From Monomorium pharaonis (taxonomy: Eukaryota; Arthropoda; Insecta; Hymenoptera; Formicidae), in the NCBI RefSeq assembly GCF_013373865.1, contig NC_050476.1, positions 18,737,686 through 18,801,685 on the forward strand: a stretch of 64,000 nucleotides of DNA. Direction: 5' to 3'. Shown piece by piece: positions 48,000 to 60,002 of this stretch (position 1 is its first letter; each line of letters starts with the position of its first letter). The notes beneath the pieces were generated by a model. The model saw only the letters and a list, made by a program, of their open reading frames with translations. It was not told the DNA's origin and searched no databases. Position numbers and translations under genes: made by a program.

Positions 48000-48881
48000 A
48001 ATATGTAAATTCATCCCCTTTCACGCAGTATATAGTGCGTTATTTTTACACGTAGAAATAAATCACGCACACATGAACGAACGGGGCTACGCACATTTGG
48101 ATTTATAGTGCACGCCTAATATACGAGCATATCATTGTTCATATCCTACTTGCCAATGCGGAGTGAATGAATACGTTTGTGTGTTGTTGCACGCGGAAAA
48201 GTAAACACGATTGTGCCGTATCTATATACTTTCTAATCTCGTAAGGATGGTAACATCACTGTAAACAGTGAATTTTAATTCTTATTAGAGTGACGAGTCG
48301 TACGTTACGCAAGTGCCTTCGCTCTTCTTTGGTTCACGTTTCACTCTACGCGAATATATCGAAACGCAGAATGAAATTCTAATAATAGGGACTTTGTCTT
48401 TCATCGGTTTTAATCGAATGTAGCGATTACATTGTACTTTTGTTTCTTTATACGGACGCCACAATGTGTGGTATAGAGAAATTTCCGCCCTTTTCGTACT
48501 CGTTGCTATGGTTTTGTCACGTGCCAAGTTGAACATAGTTCTCAATTTTGCAATTTTCGCTTCAGTGAATTTACATCGAAAGTTTTAACGGGACAAGTTT
48601 CATTTCTAATCGTGTCGAGATGAATTCTGATTACATTCTGATGTACAGCAACGGTAATTACCTGGCTAATTACCATGCTGCGATGACATTTGATCAATAT
48701 ACGATACGGTTGTGTTCTCGCGCGTCTAACTGACGCATCTAGCGCCCTCGTCTAATTCTAACTTTATACAATTACAATTGAATACTTCGTAACGACATTT
48801 TAAAATGAACAAACTTAATTATTTGTAACTAAATGAAACAACTAAAATGAACTAATACTTTAAATGCATAATATTTTTAAC
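48000..48881. other. Spacer without supported gene
   Basis: Mixed composition. A 37-codon frame from ATG 48621 follows an acceptor-like CGCTTCAG but has no family signal. Confidence 0.35.
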
Positions 48882-49092
48882 AATCCTTATAAAAATATAA
48901 CACTGGACAGTATATATCAAATTAATAATTAATATTTATCTTAAGTATTAAAAACACTGTTTTAAGTATTAATTATTAATTTAATATACTGTCCAGTTAA
49001 AAACACTGTTTTTAATACTTTAATGTTCATAATAAGTAATAGGTAATACTGGCCAATCCAATACTGTCCAGTATTACGTTTATATAAGGATT
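48882..49092. mobile_element. AATCCTTATA-ended foldback element, intact relative
   Basis: AATCCTTA at the left and TAAGGATT at the right. Inside, ACTGGACAGTAT pairs with ATACTGTCCAGT at two places. It is the uninterrupted counterpart of 47116-47963. Confidence 0.78.
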
Positions 49093-49139
49093 AAAGGGAA
49101 TCCGCTACTTTAACATTGTATAAAATTCCGTGAAACGTA

Positions 49140-49407
49140 CATTGATGAAAAAAATTTGTGATTATAATTGCGTAGTAAAATAATTATAATCAGGAATATC
49201 ATTTTTAATAATCATAGTAATGCCAACTACTAAAAACTTGTACTATAAATAATATAGTTTTATACACGCAAAAACATAGTATATGGTTATTATTACTAAT
49301 ATTATGTAGTATTATGTACTAATATTATATAGTAATAATTATAAAAATAATATTCCTGATATATACTATACGCAATTATTAGTCACAAGTACAATACATT
49401 TTTCTGC
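49140..49407. mobile_element. CACTGA-family MITE, eroded ends
   Basis: Left CATTGATGAAAAAAATTTGTG, right TACATTTTTCTGCA. The body ATAATTGCGTAGTAAAATAATTATAATCAGGAATATC matches the 42.6- and 47.2-kb copies. Confidence 0.7.
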
Positions 49408-50148
49408 ACAATCTCTAGATCCTGATATACCATGGATTTATGTGCTCTCTCTCCCCCCTCTCCTCGTTTCTCAAAGTCATATAGTAATTAACATAAGCAC
49501 TTCATAAATAAACCTGAAGGTCGGACTCTGGTTTTATATCGCAGCGCGATAATCCGAGATGGAACATCTTGAGCGACAACCGTGTTTATCTTTCGGCACG
49601 CAATAAACTTGCGTCTCCCGCGGACTTCTCGCGACGTATACACCTGATCGCTGGGAAAATAACGTGACTGTACTTAAAAACAACAAATTTCGACCGCGTT
49701 TCGCCTCGCACACGTACGCTTTTCACGTTTCCACTGAAGCCACGGGCGTCATTCAGGTGCTGCCGGGGAAAGGAAACAAAGTGCGCAAATAGCTGCCAAA
49801 TAGTTTTGGCATGGTCCCGATGCCGTACAATATGCAGCGCGGAATTGTTCTTACCTATGCCAGCGTGATCGCTTGACAAATGCAAACGCAACAAACAATA
49901 GCAGCACTAAGCGGCTTACGAGGGGAACAAAACAGAGATTTGGTGGGGCGATTTGCTTATTCTAACTCACTCTGCACACGCGGAATATGCCAATTAATAT
50001 CGCCGTTTGATGCCGATACCTGTTGAAAAAAAAGCGCGCGCATAACATCCGACTTATTTTTTAGGCTTTATTAATTCTTTTCTCAGTAACGTTAGTTTCT
50101 CGATATGTAATCGCCAACACCGTTATCCGCTGACACTTGAAAAAAAGC
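49408..50148. other. Spacer with CpG-rich part
   Basis: 49500-50040 is CpG-rich. A minus-strand frame of 102 codons (49586-49894) has no domain signal. No supported gene. Confidence 0.35.
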
Positions 50149-50304
50149 GGGAAAAAATCTTCATATCAAGAATCACATTATATCAGAGCAGATCTAATTT
50201 TATCAATCGATTTGTAAAATTAGATCTGCTCTGATATAATTTGATCTATAATTCGATCCTTCCGATACAATTTGATCTATTTTGATATGAAGATTTTTTT
50301 CCCC
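50149..50304. repeat. Double hairpin foldback element (156 bp)
   Basis: Outer arms GGGAAAAAATCTTCATATCA and TGATATGAAGATTTTTTTCCCC. Within them is a second perfect hairpin ATATCAGAGCAGATCTAATTTTA against TAAAATTAGATCTGCTCTGATAT around ATCGAT. Confidence 0.88.
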
Positions 50305-50407
50305 GAGTCGATGGGAAGTTTATGAGAGTTTTATGTTTCATAAGGAAATATCAATTACGCGATGAAAAGACCCGAAACTACGTATAAACAATTCTTATCA
50401 CGTGTTG

Positions 50408-50798
50408 CATTGAAAGAAAAAAATAGTTGCAGTAACCACAGTATCACTATAATTTGTAGTTATTTATTCAACAATATAAATTATAGTTTGTTTCAATTAT
50501 ATTAAAGTTTTCATAAACATATTATACAACATACGATATAATTGCCACAACTAAAATGAAAATTTTATTGTTAGTTTTTGAAAAAAAATTTACAATATAT
50601 ATTATCAGATTGCCGCGTCATTTTTCGGATCTAGTCCATTTTTTCTCAGATGTACCATAAAATTACAAGCATTTATTATAAGCATATGATTATTATTACT
50701 AATATTGTAATAATAATTACTAAAAACACGATATTCCTGACTATAATTATTTTACTGCGCAATTATAATCGCCAGTATCACACATCTTTTTCTCAGTG
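50408..50798. mobile_element. CACTGA-family MITE
   Basis: Left CATTGAAAGAAAAAAATAGTTGC, right CATCTTTTTCTCAGTG. The interior resembles the outer element at 21960-22765, including AACAATATAAATTATAGTT and GCATTTATTATAAGCATATG. A foreign-looking piece with TTTTTCTCAGATGTACC lies in the middle. Confidence 0.75.
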
Positions 50799-52473
50799 AA
50801 TATCTATTTTTTTTTATTTTATTTCCGTCTGTTTACTGAATGTTATTAACCCAATTTTGTATCGCCGTACGATCTAAACGAGCGTCTTGTTTTCTTGCTG
50901 CCTCCAACTCGAAGTCTGCAACCAATTTATAGAGACGGCACACGCTTTTTTCCTATCCTGATAAAGCAATCTGGACATGTCATGCGGGCGCGATTCAGTT
51001 TTAACTTCGGGAAACTGTTGTCCCCGCTGATATGGAACTGTTATTTCATAACAGTCGCGCCTCGCCCGAGAAATCGAAAATCGAAAAAGGGATCTGTCAA
51101 AGCTCTTCGACGGGTGAAACTTTGATATAAATAACAGCTCAGCGCAATCGATCGTGTTTTTGTTTTGATGATCGCGATATCTTATCAAAAATAAGAGCAA
51201 TTCCGTATATATACATCCAATGAACGGAATAGATTAGAATCAACCTCGCAATCGCGCGCTCGTAAAGTACGGTTATCTAAGAATACACGATTATCTGGCG
51301 CGGTAACTGTGATCTATTGTCACGTGTTATCGCAACTATTTCCGCAAAAAAAGATGAGAAGGAAGATATACACGTACGAGCCGTGGCTCGTAAATTACAT
51401 CGACCGTTTCGTTTTCCGAACGAGCTTACTGTAAGTATATCATCGGTAATTGAAATCGTACCAGCTCCAAATCAAAATAATCGATCTTTCCTTTAAATTA
51501 TGTAAAGAGCGAGGAACTTGCGAATCAAGAGTACTCGTCCGGGTAAACAAACGCGATAATAAAGTGAAATCGCGCTCGTGAAATGTTCCGCGGGAGAAAG
51601 ACATTTAAAAAAATCAACAGACCTCCACCGCGCGGCAACCGCGCTGAATTAATCAATCGGGGGAATTAAAAGTGCTCTGTCATTAAATTGCACGACGGGG
51701 GACTCGCTCCCGTGGCAATAAAGCCGTTAATTTACAAACGATGTTTCTACTGCGTCTGGGAATGACGGCCGGGCGAGTTCGAACGGATTTTACTGTCGGG
51801 CCGTCAAAGCCTTCGGCTTTAAAAATTCACGCAGATCGCATCGGTGCAGACATGAATAAATCATATCCGATCGCTCTCGGTGTATTGTCAACGATGATTT
51901 TACAGCGGTGTTCGGTTCGGCCTTTATTGTCGCTACAGCCGTATCGCGGTTATAGTGCGGGGTACAATTTTACTCATTCGCCTGTAATGCCAGATAATGA
52001 AACTATTACTCTCAATCCGGCCGCGTCTTTCCTCAACGTCTCTTAAGATCCCGGCGTTAGAGCGTAATCGAGTCTGACGATGATAAAATAAGAGACCAAA
52101 AAAAAAACCACGGCCGTGCGATCATTCTTCGAACGTGCATAATTAATATTGCATGAACATTAATTAAAGCTACGCTAGGATGGATAAGCTGTGAAAGGTC
52201 TTCTTTTAGATTATAATAAGAGGACTAAAGCTCATTATACACAGAAAGATGTTTTCCTCTGTTGCTATTCTTTCAAATTTATGCAACAAATATATTTAAT
52301 TAGCTACACAGCAATTTTTATTATCCAATTACTTACACAATTTATTTCCCATGTGTGGTGCGTGTGTTTTATACATTGTGAAAAATAAGTAAAAATATGG
52401 TTTGTTTATTTATAGGTACTTTCTGAGTTTTTTTTTTTTACTTACAGTGATATTATAACATTATTTATAACGC
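50799..52473. other. Spacer without supported gene
   Basis: CpG-rich from 50860 to 52140 with open frames up to 108 codons on both strands (for example 51741-52046 on +) that carry no recognisable motif, signal peptide or splice sites. No repeat seen. Confidence 0.35.
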
Positions 52474-52700
52474 GAACAAAAAAAACAGTTCTACTGAAAC
52501 GCGTAAAAATTTAGCTAGATGCAGATCTAAAAATAATTTTAGCGGATCATCAAAATAATTATGTAGAACGTCAAACATGATGATACGCTGCAAAAAATTT
52601 TGATATTTTAGCAACCAGTTTGAGCGTCCTGCAAAATTATTTTTGTAATTCCGACAAATCTCCCTCTTTGTTAAATTTTGCAAATTTTCAGCACTTTAAA
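52474..52700. repeat. Dispersed repeat C, copy 2
   Basis: AAAAATTTAGCTAGATGCAGATCTAAAAATAATTTTAG and ATCATCAAAATAATTATGTAGAACG align with 57434-57663 and partly with 2180-2350. Confidence 0.55.
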
Positions 52701-54522
52701 AACTTCAACAAAATCGATCTTTTCACGGACAATATATATATACGTATATAAATATTGAATATATCTCGTGCAATAAAATGTTCACAAGGGAAGAAAAAAT
52801 TTCATTCGCGTACAATGAATCCATTGCGCTCTGAGATCTGAAGGATTCAATCCGAAAGATTCAATTAAATCGCCGGTGCCGGGGAAAAAAAATCAATACG
52901 CCAATCAAGAGTCTTAGCGACACTTGGTTTATTTGTTCGCGCGATAGAAAAGCCAATTAAATAAATAGGTGGAAGGAAACGCTCGAGTTGCAGGATCACT
53001 CGAGACCTCCGTCCCTCATTGGCAAATTGCGTTTTGCGCGGAAACGAAAGCGTAGAAAATAAAAATGTTATTTTATTCCGCGCGCCGCACGTACATACAT
53101 AATCCACGGAAGAAGTCGGCGACGATTAAACACGATAATTTCCGCCTGTGCGATTCCGCAACGTTGCTCGGGTGGCAAGGTCTAAAATTCAATAAAGCGA
53201 CGCACTCTCCCCTCCCCCTCCCCCCTCCCCTCCTTTTCCTGTCATACGCACACGTCGCGCGTCGTTCCGTTTGCCAATTGCAAACGCGCGATTAAATTAC
53301 GCGGGTACGCGCATTCGTGTGACGGTTTGAATTTTTCACGGCCCCCGCACGAATCGATCCGCCGCCGGCACGAGTGCACGGAAAATATTGACGCACTTCC
53401 GCCGCGCGACAAGCCTTCAATCGCAGTGTCGATTTTAAGAGGCGGGAACCACCACCGCGATGGGCCGGAGAATTATGTGTACCCTCGTACAACCCCTGCC
53501 GCTTGAAATATTGGTGTAAAAAGATGACGGAAGAGAGAGAGAGAGGAGTGGCACTTTGCCTGTCGCGGTACAATCTTCCTCGACGCAGCATCCCCCCCGA
53601 GGGAGATCGACAGAGAAGAAGAGAGAGAGAGAGAGAGATGAAGAGAGAAAACAGAAAGCGATATGTAACAACAACATAGAAACGCAAAAAGCGCTCTCCG
53701 CTGATTTGGCCATTATGCAACCTCTCGCTTATAACATTCGAATGATATTCACGATAATTAGTGTCCCCTCGAATTAACGCGACTTTGAACGGCAATCGGT
53801 AAAAAAAAGAACTAATTATGCTTTTATGTCGAAGTCAGCGTTTGCAATTTACGAAGCAACTAAAAGTGAAGGATTTTTTTTTTATGAATCATGCTAAAAG
53901 TGGAGATTACGATTACAAATAATTATATTAATGCAAATAAACTTTTAAAATGGAAAATATTTAAAGGTATTCGTATTAAAAATGTGAACTTTTTTTTTTT
54001 TAATGAAAGTCATGCACTCGCTAACAAAGTTGCAAGTAGAAAAATAAGATTTATTTTGCAGACTGTAAAATGTGTACGCACTGAATCGTTTTGTTAATCC
54101 CTGTAAATTGTACTAACAATTTTCTAGTGAAAATACGTACCCGGCAAATCTACGTGAAATCCGACAGCGCGAAAGAACGTCATCAAGTTACGTGGCATTA
54201 AGATACATATGCATACACATATACGTATGTAGAAATAAATAAAAGTGCGAAAGAGTTCCAACCAAAAACATCCGTCCGCACACGTCCGCATGTATTTTTG
54301 CAGTAATTCATCCGCGTTTTCTCCTCGTGAAAATAACCTGAACGTTGTAAGTATATAATCAATATTTATGTGCGGTATATTAACTGGGAATAACCGCAAG
54401 GTACGATGGGCAGGTAAAACGAATAAAAAATCCACACGCGTAAACGCCGAAGTAAAATGATAAGCTTGAGGGAAATTGTGCGACGAAATGAAAACACAAA
54501 TCCATGATCCAACTCGGTGCTA
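52701..54522. other. CpG-rich spacer with GA tracts
   Basis: GA-rich tracts at 53532-53547 and 53608-53650 produce long, low-complexity open frames. A C-rich tract lies at 53210-53240. No gene is supported. Confidence 0.4.
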
Positions 54523-54744
54523 CACTGAGAAAAAAAGAGTAATTGATTCAACAAAATTTTTTAGTTGCGGGCTGCCAACAAAAGATATATTCAGTACACA
54601 ATATATGATATTGCAATATAAATACATAGTCCAATCAACGTTATTGCACTTGCATTAACAGCAAATATTATTGTATTAAGTATATCTTTTGTTGACAGCC
54701 CGCAACTAAACGTTTTGTTGAATCAATTGCTTTTTTCCTCAGTG
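54523..54744. mobile_element. CACTGAG MITE with long perfect arms (222 bp)
   Basis: Ends CACTGAGAAAAAAAGAG and CTTTTTTCCTCAGTG, TA on both sides. The arms continue about 65 bp (TTGATTCAACAAAA, TAGTTGCGGGCTG, CAACAAAAGATATA). Same terminus as the other CACTGA elements, different interior. Confidence 0.88.
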
Positions 54745-56813
54745 TATAAACAATTGCAATAATTGAGATATGACTCCATATATCTCAAAATATCTATTTT
54801 AATTATGAAATATTTTGTTCGGAAATTACTTTTTATTTCAAAATAATAATTTAACATTTTTTAGTAAAAATAACAATTTATTATTCTGAAAAATAAAATA
54901 ACAATAAATAATAACTTGTAAAAATCTCTATTACTACACTGTAATACACTTTGTATATCACAACACAGAAAAGGAAATACCGTTTGTAATTATGACTTAT
55001 CTTGCTTTTTTTGATTACAGTCGCAACATGAAACGCGTGGCATCCTGATTCTTTATACTATATTCTTTCATTAACGTTTTTTATCTTGACAATTATGATG
55101 ACTGATTTAACGTTTTTTATCTTGACAATCATGCGCACTGATATGAAAGATTATTCAAATCAAATATATATTTTATTAGTACACTATATAAATGACTTAT
55201 TTGTATCAAATAAGTATAAATATTACTTCTTTGAAATAAGAATCTAATCTAGTTTGATATAAAATAGTTATTTAAATAGTGCCAGTAATATATTTGAATC
55301 AAGCAATCTTCTTTCTCTCCTTTGTATGGTTTTGCAACGTAACGTAATTATTGACAGCGTAACATTGTGAAAAGTAAGAATAAAAGTTTTATGAGCATTC
55401 TGTTCATAATCTGATGTATTTTATATCTTTTCATCACTAATTATGCATGGAAATGCATATAGAATTCACGTATTTTATTCAACATAGCATAATTATATTT
55501 TACTAAGCAAAGCTTTTGAAAACAAATTTGAATGACACGTAATTTATTTTTCATTTACATACATTTCAATCGTAAATTTCTATAAGATAAAAAATGCAAG
55601 ATAATCTGAGTAATGGAAAGTAAACCATTATAATACATTTCAAATCAATAAAATACCATGGTAATTAAGTTTATATTATTTTTTTAATACTAAAAATAAT
55701 ATTAAAAAATTAAACGGAATATCTATAGAATATCTTACCATATTGTCACGTAACAAAAATCAAAATGTGTAATCAGTACAGTGTATTAAGTAATCAGTGT
55801 ATAAATATCAAAAATCTATGTAAAAAAGACTCGTTGATTTCTCATGGAAACGAAACATTTAATTTCAATTTTTTATTTCGTTTAAAAGTTTCTATTTTAA
55901 CGGCATTAATCAATTTCACGTTCTTTTTTGTAACATTTGTTTAACGTTACGTTTCATAATTCAAATTAAATTGTCTCGATTACAGATTGCACATAGCTTT
56001 CTGTTGCAATCTTGATATTCTCTCTCTACAGTTGCATTTATAAAGTTACTGTTTATTATTATTTCATCTGTATGCACATTCAAGGAATTAGACTAGTTAG
56101 AGAAATGATTAAATAATAACGTTTATGCACATTTAAGATAAGATCGTAATCAATGTATTTTTAATTTAAAACGTATTTCCTCATAAAACACTTTTTTAAA
56201 CTATTTTTTTTATTTAAGACATATTAATACTCGCAATAAGTGGACATCCCTATTATACATATATCAATAGCTAGCACGAGTAATTAATTTTAATTAATGA
56301 CTGTCTCTCCATTATTAAAGTAACCAATCTACTAGTAACACAAGACAAAAGAAAATTGAGAAAATTATTTGTACAATTTACTGTGTTGGTTCTAAAAATT
56401 TAAAAACTTTTCAATCGCGGGCTTTTTTATTTATTCTATTAGATTATTCTCAAAATAAAAATTATTCTAATCACATTTAATTTTAATTGCAGATGAGGTA
56501 AATAATTGCTTTTTCATATTATTTTAAAACACGTGTATTTTTTTAATATAATTTTAATTAGATACTGTAAAATTCAAATTTTCGAAAGAAATAATTATCC
56601 TTTTTCGAACAATTTAACAGACCTCAGTGACACGACGAAATAACTTTTGTCTGTTATTCGTTCTTTCAAGTTGCACCTTCTGGTCTTGTTATTTTCTTTA
56701 TGTCTTCTTTCGGATGTGTATACTGTGTAGAACTTTCTTTTTTCTCTTTCAAGCGCAGAAAGTGTCAAGAAGTGCAGCTGAAAAGAACGAAACTCAATAT
56801 CTCTAGTACTCAC
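54745..56813. other. AT-rich spacer
   Basis: No gene, strong inverted repeat or known element was found. A repeated phrase TTAACGTTTTTTATCTTGACAAT occurs twice near 55075 and 55111, a small tandem duplication of about 38 bp. Confidence 0.4.
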
Positions 56814-56855
56814 CGGTCGCAGCAGTAACCGGATACACTGCACATCCAACGACAT
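56814..56855 (-). CDS. Candidate minus-strand first coding exon
   Basis: On the - strand ATG at 56855-56853 opens 14 codons (MSLDVQCIRLLLRP) that end exactly at a strong donor CG|GTGAGTACT in phase 0. The upstream 200 bases (to 57060) are CpG-rich and lack a TATA box, as in many housekeeping promoters. No second exon was recognised between 54745 and 56800, so this is weak. Confidence 0.2.
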
Positions 56856-57433
56856 CAGGAATCGGAATTCACTGTTCTCTCAGCAATGGGCGGTCCTCGA
56901 TTCTCCTCGTCCCAAGCAAATATCCGTGTTCAAGTTCCTTCACATCACACACGCAATACGCGCGCACGCGTGACCGATGTGATGTCAATTGCGAAAACGT
57001 AATTCTATAGCAAACCCTTTTCACGGTCATTTTCACTCCCGAACGCGACATTCGATTCAGGGTGGCGACATAATACTTTTACGTCCGCCAGACGGAACGC
57101 TATGCAATTAACACGCTAAGGGGGTTGATTTTCCACTGTGCATCTAGGACTGCAATATCACAAAACCTTATATAAATCATACTGCAAAAAAGGTTGCAAA
57201 AACTCTTCAAACTCTCTGTTTGTACTGATTGCACAGGAAGATCGTCGATATTAGTATAAGCCTCTTAAAGTTGCATCCCGTTATTTATCAGAAATTAAAC
57301 ATTGCATTGTATTAATACTGACAGAAACATAATCTGCTTAGATAATTAAAGAAATAAAAACTGCTGTTTCTGACAGAAAACATTTTCTTTAATATAAATC
57401 TTGCAATTGTGTACGTATATAATTGTTACACAC

Positions 57434-57663
57434 CGAAAGAACAATTTTGCTAAAGTATATAAAAAATTTGCTAGATTAGATATGAAATTTGTTAGATCAT
57501 CAAAATAATTGTGTATAACGCAAACTAGAATATCATAACTTCTTGTAGCAGCATTGCTCATCGTGCTTGAATATCCTTCATAATTATACTGTCGAACAAA
57601 ATTGTTTTCAGATCTATATTTTTTAATTAATTTTTTAGATACTTTAGTAAAGTCATTCTCTTT
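57434..57663. repeat. Dispersed repeat C, copy 3 (best inverted ends)
   Basis: The left ACAATTTTGCTAAAGTATAT with AAAAAATTTGCTAGAT is mirrored at the right by AAATTGTT..ATTTTTTAGATACTTTAGTAAAGT, so the family is a foldback element. The internal part matches 52474-52700. Confidence 0.6.
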
Positions 57664-59949
57664 ATGCATTTTGCATTAACTCACGCGTATGCAATTTTCT
57701 GTGTGAATAATACTATGGTCATACAATAGAAATGTCATGTCTTTACGTTCTATTGATAGATATATTGTATCCAGTGAGATACTACGATTGCGCGAAGTTT
57801 ATTTGATGAAATTGTGACGTTTGCTTTCTAACGATGCGGTACTGTAATCTATTTTTAATGCAATAAGCGGGCATTGAAGTTCTCAGTATTAAAGGAAATT
57901 CAAAATTATATTTAGTCTAAGGATAACATTACAAGCGTCGAACTAATACGCAAAAAATTATTGCGGAGAAATCTAAAGGGCGGTTACGTTTTTATATTAT
58001 CACACAAATTTTCTAAAAACGTATAAACTTAATATAAGAAACTTAATAAAAAGTTTCAATATTCAGTATATGTTAAGTATAGATTTTTGCTACCGGCAGT
58101 GAATATCGGAAAACGCGGCCTCAGTAAATTTATTAAACATTTTACCGCGCATACTTCGACGTACGCGCCCATGCATTGGCATCTTGAGAGTTCGAAAATT
58201 CAAAACTATATCACGACAGTTTAAGACACACAGCTAACGAATTTGGCACAAACTTCACTCACGCGACGGCTTCATTTCCAAATACGTGTCATTTCGATTC
58301 TACGAAATTCCATAAATTTTTATTACAACTCGCCGAAATATAAAAAGAAGTTTGCGTCGCGCACGATCGGCGAACAGTTTTGCAATCTCCAAGAAGACGA
58401 GCGGATTTCACGATCAGGATGACGATTGGTGGAGATTGCCCTTGAGCGATTCGAGCAGTTCGATCGAATCGACGAGGCGACTATCTGCGACTGTCTCTTG
58501 ATTGGAAGAGAAGGGGGACTGCAAATAATCGCTTTATCGATTCGATCGTCCAAAGCAGGTTGAAGAATGGACCGAGTGCTGTCAACCATCCCTTTCGCGT
58601 GTTGCCAGTGTGCTGTGAAAGGATCTCGAAAGGGCATCGCTGCCCCCGGAAATGCGCTAAATTTCCGCTGTCGCGTCTCGGTGTTTATGTTTCATTCTGT
58701 GAAGTGTCGCGCGGTCGCGTTTCTCAAACATTATGAAATCGTGAGGTACATACGTTGTATATACATACTTGTATACTTACAATGTTATATGTATACTCTT
58801 GACCAGCGGCAACGAACGAAATTATCCAGAAGATATTGTACGTAAAAATTTGGAATAAACTATTTTGACGGATTAATCTTGCTGTTCTGTTCGAACTTAC
58901 TATATGATCATATTGTTTGGGGATCCGTGTAATAAAAAAATTTTTTTTATAAAAAAACTTTAATAAAAGAATTTTACAGAAAGGGGTCATAAAAAAGAGA
59001 AGAAAGTTTAGGAAACAAAATATTAGTAGGAAAATAAAACACATTTTGAGTCATATAAACTTGCAGAAAAAAAAAAGCAAAAGCGGGGTTAACTTTGAAA
59101 TTTGACTCGGTTCTGCAATGATCGGATGTATCGGTTAAATTAACAGAAAACTAAAAAGCTGATATTCGCATGAAATACAAGTTCCGATATGACAAGACAT
59201 CGCGAGTCAATAGTCAGCGACGATCAAAGAGAAGAATGGTTATCCTAGGTGACTACGAAGTATCACGTCATTGGTATGTTTATCTTCTTTTAATTCCGAG
59301 AATTTTATTCGCAACGAGTTTTTGCGGTCCCCCAAGAAATATCATAAGGCAATATAAATAATAGTGAACGTGCTATAAATCGAAGTTTCTGTTCGCGGAT
59401 GTAAAAGATAGAATTCTATTTATAATTTTATAATATGCCATATGATACAAAAAGATGTTTACAAAATCAGAAATGCATAAATGCATATACGCACAATATA
59501 TATTAAGATACATACATTTAAAAAACTTACATAATCATAGGTAGAATTTTATTGCGAAAATTGATGTAAATTATAAAATCTAAAACAAATTAACAATTTT
59601 TTTTTTAATTTTGAAAATTTGATCCACAGCTACATAAGATTAATATTTTAAGGAAACTATTTAAAAAAAAAACCTCTTAACTTGTTTGGTTCTTGTTCAG
59701 GAATTTTACTATCTATTTACGCATTTATATCTTTTGTTATCTGTTTAATTCTTTTGCCAGATTGTTCACTATGACGTTACTGATAAAAAATAATTTCTAC
59801 CTAGCTTTAAAAAATAGATTTATTTGGTTTTTATAGAAACCCTTTATTGATGCGTGTGTGTGTGTAAAAATATGTACAAAAAGATACGCAGCATACTATA
59901 TATAGAATTATATGTGGAATTCTATTTTAAAAACTGATGTGAATTACAG
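57664..59949. other. Spacer without supported gene
   Basis: 58080-58720 is CpG-rich and could be a promoter or 5' leader, with frames on both strands (to 104 codons) lacking family signals. 58850-59940 is AT-rich and featureless. Confidence 0.35.
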
Positions 59950-60002
59950 AACGTCAAAGATGGGCTTTTTGAAGAAGGAGATTTGAAGTTTAACGATATT
60001 AA
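59950..60002 (+). CDS. Candidate 53-nt internal coding exon
   Basis: Acceptor GTGAATTACAG, then a frame reading NVKDGLFEEGDLKFNDI plus two bases, then a consensus donor GTAAGTAAA. Charged, protein-like content with both splice sites intact is unlikely by chance in AT-rich DNA but not impossible. The phrase V-KDG-F-E is reminiscent of the mid region of insect odorant-binding proteins, but no flanking Cys exon was found. A following acceptor at about 60130 (CACCGCAG) would extend it by about 20 residues to a stop; this is speculative. Confidence 0.25.

Noticed and set aside
48565..48732. Possible exon with ATG at 48621 (37 codons) after an acceptor-like CAG
   Set aside because: No family signal and no partner exon; phase with the 46.8-kb exon cannot be supported.
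49855..49906. Minus-strand 52-nt hydrophobic mini-exon (VLLLLFVAFAFVKRSRWH) before a donor GTAAGAAC
   Set aside because: Acceptor is weak, no start exon or continuing exon could be joined without a stop.
51741..52046. 101-codon + strand frame
   Set aside because: No recognisable domain; lies in CpG-rich DNA where similar frames occur on both strands.
53292..53795. 167-codon minus-strand frame
   Set aside because: Low-complexity Ser/Leu runs from the GA microsatellite on the other strand.
58323..58845. Opposed frames of about 100 codons
   Set aside because: Likely a promoter or leader region; no motif in either frame.
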